The notes below the pieces were generated by a model. It searched no databases and was not told where the DNA came from. It was given only the letters and a program-made list of their open reading frames with translations. A DNA stretch of 64,000 bases from Saprospiraceae bacterium (GTDB lineage Bacteria; Bacteroidota; Bacteroidia; Chitinophagales; Saprospiraceae): assembly GCA_016722285.1 (NCBI GenBank), contig JADKGI010000009.1, positions 124,001 to 188,000 on the forward strand, given 5' to 3'. Below are positions 58,196 to 64,000 of this stretch, piece after piece. How positions within the stretch are numbered: position 1 is the first letter of the stretch; each line of letters begins with the position of its first letter. Made by a program: the position numbers and the translations under genes.

Positions 58196-58658
58196 ATTTA
58201 AAAATAAAGCAATCTGTTAAAGTACAGGAAGCCTGGTAAATTTTCTCTTTTTAGGTTTTACGGAATGAGCAATATGAGAGTCGGGATGGGTTTTTGGTTA
58301 AGAAAAAAATAATAAATTAATGTTTTCCTTATCTATAATAACCCCAAAATACCTACCTGACTCGAATATTGGTCAAAGAATAAGAATTGTCGCGGATTGC
58401 ATCCGCTTAACATAAAGATGTAAATACTCATTGGGATTTGACTGTTGCATTAAAAGTAAAAGCTCTCAAAAAGTTGAGGGCTTTTCTTTTTTCAGGAAGA
58501 ATCGTTATTATTCCTACCTTTGATTTTCTCTTCGTGAGAGAATCGTATTAATTTTGAGCTTTTATCTAAAAAAGACTTTTTTACTGTTTATTTTATATTG
58601 ACTATAAATATGAGGTCTTCGTAAGATTTTATTTAAGATAATTTAACGAGAAAACTTT
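58196..58658. other. Intergenic region with hairpins before the histidine kinase
   Basis: About 460 bases without a supported gene. It holds a 15-base hairpin GCGGAT-TGC-ATCCGC at 58392-58406 and a terminator-like stem at 58458-58492. The DNA between the possible small gene and the terminator might be an untranslated region or a small RNA; nothing further can be identified. Confidence 0.4.
58458..58492 (+). terminator. Rho-independent terminator without an obvious upstream gene
   Basis: Stem AAAGCTCTCAA / TTGAGGGCTTT (one G-T pair) with a 4-base loop, followed by TCTTTTTT. It is a strong terminator, yet the nearest plus-strand frame ends over 300 bases upstream. It may end a non-coding RNA or a long trailer. 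Confidence 0.7.
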
Positions 58659-60432
58659 TTGAGAATATATTTTTTCATATTTTTTCTTCTTGCATCTACT
58701 AGCAAGATACTTAGTCAGTTCAGCAAAGATAGCAGTTACTCTTATCCAGAGTTGCAAAAAATACTTGAGCTGGCCAGAACGAATAATGACCAAAAGATAC
58801 TCGCCGATGTATATATAAAGCTTGCCGATTACGAAGGTGATGTCTTTTCAGAGTATGAGAGATCATTTGAATATTATCAGAGAGCGCTGGAGTATTTTAA
58901 AATAAACCGCGATAGTGCCGGTATTTATGAAACCAATCATGCTATTGCTAAACGATATATAGATGCTGGTTTTAATAATGAAGCTGTAAATATATTGCAA
59001 AATCTGGTTTCAGTTTACAGCACGAAAAATGAAATGTTGAAGCTGGCATATGTATATTTTGATCTTAATAGAGTATATAAAGCCAGGAGTGACATTGAAA
59101 AATCAAATGAATATCTACTCAAAGCTGCAGAATTAAACCGGATATTTCAAAATAAGGAACTTGAAGTAAAAATTCTGTTTGGCAAGATTCAGAACTATGA
59201 GATAGAAATGGAACTGGACAGTGCATTGGCAGATGCATTTGAAGCTTTTTCTATAAGTACAGAGGATGGAAATAGAGATTTGATCGCTCAAAGTCTTTTT
59301 CACATTGGATTTATAAATAAACTTCAGGCAAATTATATCAGAGCCATTAAATATCTTTCTGATAGTGAGTCCATTATGCCTTTTCAACCTTATAGTGTGC
59401 CGCGTAAGACCTTGTATTTGGAAATGGCAGAGATTTATTCTCTTTCTGGACAAGACAAAGCCGGATATAATTATCTGAAAAGATACTCACAACTCAATGA
59501 CTCAATACTTAATAAGAACCGGTTGGAGTCATTTACAAATCTGGCTTTAAAATATGGTACAAAAGATATAAAATCCAATATTGAACTTCTGAAAATTGAA
59601 AAAGAATACGCAGATCAAAGAAATAAAGCCCAACGACGTACATTGTATATTCTGGCCATAGGTTTGTTTGTGGTTATATTATCTATTTATTTTATAATAA
59701 AATTTTACGATCAGCGCATCAGCACCACCCAGATCATCACTGAGCAGAAAGAAGAGATAAATAAGCAAAAAATCAGAGTTCTTGAGGATAATATGAAAAT
59801 GAACAGCATGAGATCAGTCATCGAGGGTCAGGAAATAGAACGTGAGCGAATAGCAAAAGATTTGCACGATAGTCTTGGTGGCTTGCTCAGTACTATAAAG
59901 TTGCAGTTTGATCATGTCAGGTCAAAAAAACAGGAGCTCACAGAAAATGAAAGAATATAATCAGGCTCATAAGTTGCTCGATACCGCAGTTGAAGAGGTA
60001 CGTACTATATCCAGAAACCTGCAACCTGGATCGCTTCATGATTTGGGACTAATATCAGCTATCAGGGATTTGATTAACAGATTTGAGGGAGAAAATTACC
60101 CTGACATTGATTTTCAGCATTACGAGATGCCTGTAAAAATGGATAAAATGATATCTCTTTCTGTCTATAGGATTATACAGGAGTTAGTAACAAACAGCTT
60201 AAAACATGCTCACGCTACGGAAGTGCTGATTCAGCTCAATATGGAAGATGATGAGTTGGTCATTCAGTATGAAGATGATGGAATTGGATTTGACCAAAGT
60301 AATCTTAAGAGAAAAGGCATGGGCTTGGAAAATATAAAATCCCGGGTTAATTATATGCATGGGAACCTGACTATGGAAAGTAAAAATGGGGAAGGTATGT
60401 CTGTCCTCATCAGGATAAAATATCTTTTATAG
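58659..60432 (+). CDS. TPR-containing sensor histidine kinase (HisKA_3), one frameshift
   Basis: The protein starts at TTG 58659 (RIYFFIFFLLASTSKILSQ, signal peptide), then TPR-like helices to residue ~295, a membrane helix (about 330-348), a coiled coil and the HisKA_3 box ERIAKDLHDSLGGLLSTIKL with the phospho-acceptor His. The frame breaks near 59940-59955 (GAAAATGAAAG). The second frame continues EYNQAHKLLDTAVEEVRTIS, SRNLQPGSLHDLGL and an ATPase domain (QELVTNSLKHAHA; YEDDGIGFD; GMGLENIKSR). About 590 residues. It fits the NarL-type regulator at 57154-57801. It is followed 2 bases later by a PLP enzyme gene. Confidence 0.83.
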
Positions 60433-60434
60433 TC

Positions 60435-61364
60435 ATGGATGGAATCAATACTTCATTTCTCATTCCTAGCCCAATGGAACAGATAGAAAATGAACTTTTA
60501 GGTAATAAAAATATCACTCTATTTGTAAAAAGGGATGATTTGATACATCCCTGGCTATCCGGAAATAAATATCGAAAGCTCAAGTACAACATAGCTCAGG
60601 CTAAAGACCATAATAAAAAAATGGTCATTACTTTTGGAGGTGCATTTTCAAACCATTTGTATGCCACAGCAGCAGCTTGTAGCTTGTATGGTCTTCAAAG
60701 CATCGGCATCATACGTGGTGACATTGACTCGGATAATCCCACCATTAAGTTTTGTATGGCCAGAGGTATGAAATTGATACCTGTATCCAGATCATCATTT
60801 AGATTAAAACATGAATCCAAAGAAATACAGGATATCGTAAGTACCTATTATGATCCTTACGTTATACCTGAAGGAGGGACTAATTCATTTGCATTAAAAG
60901 GAGTTGAAGAACTTATTCATGAGATAAATCAGCAAATTCTGCTAAGTCCTGATTATATTATATTGGCAAGTGGGACAGGTGGTACAACGGCAGGGTTGCT
61001 CACGAGTGATGAGTTGAGATCTAAAGTCATTTCATTTTCAGCACTTAAGTCTGATCACCTTACAGAAGAAATATTACGCCTTGCTGGTAATAAAAATAAC
61101 CAGCTATTAACTGTCATTTCAGATTATCATTTTGGAGGATATGGCAAATGGAATAACGAATTACTTAATTTTATTACGGAATTTGAAGATTCAACTGGCG
61201 TACTTTTAGATCATGTGTATAATGGGAAAGCTATGTATGGGTTATATGATATGATCAGGAATGATTTTTTTGCAAAGGGATCAACACTATGCTACCTACA
61301 TACAGGCGGCTTACAAGGCAAGAGTGGATTGGCATATATGAAAATGAAAAAGAGGGTAAAATAA
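60435..61364 (+). CDS. D-cysteine desulfhydrase / ACC-deaminase-like PLP enzyme
   Basis: A 309-residue fold-type II PLP enzyme. The PLP lysine is in SGNKYRKLKYN (near residue 39), followed by TFGGAFSNHLYATAAACSLY, then EGGTNSFALKGVEEL and a phosphate-binding loop ASGTGGTTAGLL. This set fits the ACC deaminase/D-cysteine desulfhydrase group. True ACC deaminase needs specific residues I cannot verify here, and D-cysteine desulfhydrase is the commoner activity of such bacterial genes. The gene is nearly fused to the kinase gene (2 bases apart). Confidence 0.82.
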   Translation: MDGINTSFLIPSPMEQIENELLGNKNITLFVKRDDLIHPWLSGNKYRKLKYNIAQAKDHNKKMVITFGGAFSNHLYATAAACSLYGLQSIGIIRGDIDSDNPTIKFCMARGMKLIPVSRSSFRLKHESKEIQDIVSTYYDPYVIPEGGTNSFALKGVEELIHEINQQILLSPDYIILASGTGGTTAGLLTSDELRSKVISFSALKSDHLTEEILRLAGNKNNQLLTVISDYHFGGYGKWNNELLNFITEFEDSTGVLLDHVYNGKAMYGLYDMIRNDFFAKGSTLCYLHTGGLQGKSGLAYMKMKKRVK

Positions 61365-61395
61365 AAAACCCTTGTAAATCATTGATATACAAGGG
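61364..61395. terminator. Hairpin terminator shared by the PLP enzyme gene and tRNA-Arg
   Basis: Stem CCCTTGTA / TACAAGGG with an 11-base loop. On the minus strand it is followed by TTTTTTATTTT, a good terminator for the tRNA-Arg; on the plus strand the T tract is weak. Confidence 0.7.
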
Positions 61396-61411
61396 ATTAG
61401 TATTTATTTTG

Positions 61412-61485
61412 TGACCTCAGGAGGATTCGAACCCCCAACCCTCAGAGCCGAAATCTGATATTCTATCCAGTTGAACTATGAGGCC
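61412..61485 (-). tRNA. tRNA-Arg (anticodon TCG)
   Basis: On the minus strand the acceptor stem GGCCTCA pairs with TGAGGTC (one G-T) and the discriminator base is A. The anticodon stem TCAGA/TCTGA encloses TTTCGGC, anticodon TCG, which decodes CGA. The T arm is GGGGGTTCGAATCCTCC. CCA is not encoded (the DNA reads ACAA). Confidence 0.95.
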
Positions 61486-61693
61486 ATTTTAAAATTGAGT
61501 ACAAATGTAAGTTTCTTAAAGTGAAGTCAAATAGTTTTTTCTTATAAATCTTCGACCGCTGCTGGATTTGAGCTTTATTTCTTTTTGCCTCGCTGCTTCT
61601 CTTGTACCAAATTCTTCATATGAATTAAGAGTGCATTGTATTCCTTAAGCATAGTAAATCTCAGGGCAGAAATAGAGCGATTGTATTTAATTA

Positions 61694-61732
61694 AAAAATC
61701 TCAATCCAACAAATAAGCCGGATTGAGTTTTT
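61694..61732. terminator. Bidirectional terminator after the cyclophilin-FKBP gene
   Basis: Perfect 8-bp stem CTCAATCC / GGATTGAG with a 12-base loop, A6 before and T5 after, so it works on both strands. It lies about 20 bases beyond the stop of the minus-strand isomerase gene. Confidence 0.8.
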
Positions 61733-61753
61733 AGACTATTACATATAGATTTT

Positions 61754-62853
61754 TTATTGATTAATCTTAATCAACTCTACTTCAAAAATTAAGTCGCTTT
61801 TAGGAGGGATGGCCCCTGCATAGCCTCTCTCACCATAGGCTAACTGATATGGAATATAAAACTTATATTTGGCTCCTTCTTTCATTAATTGCAAACCTTC
61901 TGTCCAACCGGGGATCACTTGATTAAGTCCAAAATCTATTGGCTGGCCTCTTTTTACACTACTGTCAAATTCTAATCCATCCAGAAAAGTACCGGTATAA
62001 TGCACTTTGACATTGCTGGTAGCAGTAGGTACCTGCCCGGTTCCTTCTACTAAAACAATATATCTCAATCCGCTTGGAGTAACATTTTTATATTCAGATT
62101 TTATTTTTTCTGCTGCAGCTGTCATTTTGGCCTCGGCATCTTTTTGCTTGTCTGCCATCTTCTGTTTTTCAGCTTCGAATACTTTTCCGCCATCAAAAGC
62201 ATTGGCTTCATGTCCTTTTCTTAATATTGTCAAACTGATTATACTATCGTTCTGGGCGATACTGTTTACTACATCCTGACCCTGAACTACATGACCAAAA
62301 ACTGTATGCTTGCCGTCAAGCCAAGGGTAGCAACATGTGTAATAAAAAATTGTGAACCATTTGAAGCTGGACCGGAATTAGCCATGCTAAGGATTCCGGG
62401 GCCGGTATGTTTGAGAGAATCATTAAATTCATCGGCAAACTTGTACCCGGGGTCACCTGTTCCAGTTCCCAATGGGCAACCTCCCTGAACCATAAAATCT
62501 TTGATTACTCTATGAAATTTCAAACCATTATAAAATGGAATACCTTCTGCTTTAGCTGTGTTTTTTATTTTGCCTTCGGCAAGGCCAACAAAATTAGCAA
62601 CCGTCATTGGTGTTTTTTTAAATTCTAAAAGGGCATAAATGTTACCCTTGTTTGTCTCAAATTTTGCATAAATGCCATCTGCTTGGCTATTGATAAAGTC
62701 CTGATTCATATTTTCTGGTGTTGATTTTTTTAGAGTATTTATTTTTAGGGCAGTTTGCTTTGATTGCTTATTTGTGGATGCCTGCTTTTTTTGCTGTGCA
62801 AACATAACTGAGCAAAATAATGCTAATCCGATTGTGAAAAAAATTTTATTCAT
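61754..62853 (-). CDS. Cyclophilin-FKBP fusion peptidyl-prolyl isomerase, one frameshift
   Basis: Two proline-isomerase types lie in one chain. A signal peptide (about 1-19, ending FAQQ) is followed by a cyclophilin domain (FHRVIKDFMVQGGCPLGTGT; SMANSGPASNGSQFFITH). The frame breaks near 62322 (ACCCTTGG, probably missing a C): frame one reads HVATLGLTAS and stops, while the other gives HVATPWLDGKHTVFGHVVQG and continues through a charged helix (EKQKMADKQKDAEAKMTAAA) into an FKBP domain (VKVHYTGTFLDGLEFDSS; WTEGLQLMKEGAKYKFYIP). About 367 residues. It probably assists folding in the periplasm. Confidence 0.85.
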
Positions 62854-63108
62854 TTTTAATTTCCATTTTTTAAGCTACAAAAGTATTAAATTATTTTATA
62901 ATAAAATGGTTTAGATAGTAATTTTAAGCTTCCTTTAACTACATAACTTTCCAATATATACTGTATAGTTATTATCTGTCTTTTTGTTTTCAATATAGTT
63001 GTGTCAATACTTGATTTAAAAATTATATTTTGTAAAATGATTCTAAAAGCTCATTATACAAAATATTATATCAAATATTTTACTATACATATTTAATATT
63101 ACTTAAAC

Positions 63109-63153
63109 TTAACGATGGCTTAACATTGGCTTAACATTGGGACTTTACCTTTG
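63109..63153 (+). promoter_or_regulatory. Triple 11-bp repeat operator and promoter upstream of TonB receptor
   Basis: TTAACG (63109-63114), TTAACA (63120-63125) and TTAACA (63131-63136) are spaced exactly 11 bases, each in an 11-base unit (CTTAACGATGG, then CTTAACATTGG twice). A TAnnTTTG element, TACCTTTG, lies at 63146-63153; a TTG at 63126-63128 would be the -33 (spacer 17). TTAACA repeats with 11-bp period are the classical PhoP/PhoB box layout of OmpR-family activators. Confidence 0.6.
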
Positions 63154-63181
63154 CAACATCTAATTAAAACAAAATATAAAA

Positions 63182-64000
63182 ATGTTAAAGATGAACCTAA
63201 AATTAATAATCCTTCATTTAGTTTTTTCGTGTTCAGTCTGTGCTTTGCAAGCACAGACCGGAATTATCAAGGGTAATGTAAAAGACGCTAAGTCGAATGA
63301 TGCCATGATCGGTGCTACCGTGATGATTGATGGCACTCAATTGGGCACAATTACTGATTTTGATGGAAATTTTGTGATTCCGGAAGTAAAAGCCGGTGTT
63401 TGCAAAGTAATCATTTCTAGTATCGGATATGCTAATACTGAAATTGAATATGTAAGAGTAGAAGCATATAAATCTACTATTATCAATTCTTCACTGATAG
63501 AAAGCAGTCAGATTATTGAAGGCGTTGAAGTCACTGCTCAGAGGAAGACAGGAAGTGATGTTTCAGTCGTGTCAGAAATCAGACAACTTGCTAATATTGC
63601 GGTTGGAGTATCTTCACAACAAATTACCAAGACGCAGGACAGAGACGCATCTCAGGTTGTGAGAAGGGTACCCGGAGTATCTATCTTCGATGATAGATTC
63701 ATTGTAGTAAGAGGGCTCAATGAAAGATACAATACTGTTTTACTTAATGATATTATCACACCTTCGACAGAAGTTGATGAAGTCATTCTCATTTGATCTT
63801 ATACCAAGTTCTGCTATCGACAGGATGATGGTTTACAAATCACCTTCTGCGGATCTTCCTGGTGATATCGCTGGGGGCGCAATAAAAATATATACAAAAA
63901 CAGTACCTGATGGTGATAATGTTTCAATGGGTTTTACAATTGGTTATAGAGGAAATGCTACCGGATCAAATGTAGTGGATTATACAGGAAGCAATCTTGA
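63182..64000 (+). CDS. TonB-dependent receptor, N-terminal part, one frameshift (runs off the right edge)
   Basis: A signal peptide (MNLKLIILHLVFSCSVCALQ) is followed by a CarboxypepD_reg domain (GIIKGNVKDAKSNDAMIGAT) and a plug (QDRDASQVVRRVPGVSIFDD; VRGLNERYNTVLLND). The frame breaks near 63775-63783 (GATGAAGTC): frame one stops at 63796, the other continues KSFSFDLIPSSAIDRMMVYK, SPSADLPGDIAGGAIKIYTK and on to the edge. This is the usual continuation of the plug. The ligand is not known. The promoter carries three 11-bp repeats (see findings). Confidence 0.82.

Noticed and set aside
58392..58406. GCGGAT-TGC-ATCCGC hairpin as a REP element with a transposase
   Set aside because: Only one copy was found in the window and no REP-associated transposase gene is present, so a mobile origin cannot be supported.
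60435..61364. True ACC deaminase
   Set aside because: The fold-type II PLP features are shared with D-cysteine desulfhydrases and the residues that separate the two cannot be settled by eye, so the broader name is kept.

Overview
The window looks like a chromosome segment of a low-GC, T9SS-using Bacteroidota. The Saprospiria/Chitinophagia side is my best guess, not a proven placement. The grounds are C-terminal type IX sorting domains on three proteins, TonB receptors with carboxypeptidase-like N-terminal domains, SdrD-like and tail-fibre-like secreted proteins, near absence of Shine-Dalgarno sequences, and promoters of the TTG...TAnnTTTG type. Most genes are core or envelope genes. I see no insertion sequence, integrase, prophage or CRISPR array.

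Layout. 0-4.7 kb is an envelope block: a partial MCE/MlaD protein and an N-acetylmuramoyl-L-alanine amidase with SPOR domain, divergent from LptD. 5.5-13.4 kb is a one-strand run of five large secreted proteins: an SdrD-like T9SS substrate followed by four tail-fibre-like, beta-rich proteins that share an internal module. 13.9-31.3 kb is mixed housekeeping: pdxH, a TrkA-type K+ channel, an M14 peptidase, a ferredoxin, a BASS transporter, a serine hydrolase, a flavin reductase, a PD40 protein, an SPFH protein, a CPA antiporter, an M28 peptidase and PH-domain membrane proteins. 31.4-42.2 kb is the most system-like locus: an ECF sigma factor with an RskA-type anti-sigma factor, divergent from a TPR lipoprotein, two tandem DUF4331 proteins (the second extended by four CHRD domains and a T9SS tail) and a TonB-dependent receptor. 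42.2-47.5 kb holds a gamma-carbonic-anhydrase-like protein, a cysteine-cluster protein, a decayed ydjM-like gene and the acpP-fabF-rnc operon. 48-49.3 kb is a two-gene arsenic unit (arsR-arsM). 49.4-57 kb holds anmK, a tRNA-Leu, a redoxin paired with a cytochrome c/copper-monooxygenase-like T9SS protein, and gapA-pgk. 57-64 kb holds a NarL/HisKA_3 two-component pair, a D-cysteine desulfhydrase-like enzyme, a tRNA-Arg, a cyclophilin-FKBP fusion and a second TonB receptor with an unusual triple-repeat promoter.

A strong overall feature is that about a dozen otherwise intact genes are broken by one-base frameshifts, mostly at short homopolymers, with good homology continuing in the next frame. 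I read most of these as residual indel errors of a long-read assembly, so I annotate each such gene as one CDS over its full span and name the break points. Real decay is likelier for two remnants: an S9-peptidase N-terminus at 24.5 kb and a ydjM-like gene at 44.4-45.1 kb. One break is different: an in-frame TAA inside the anti-sigma gene.
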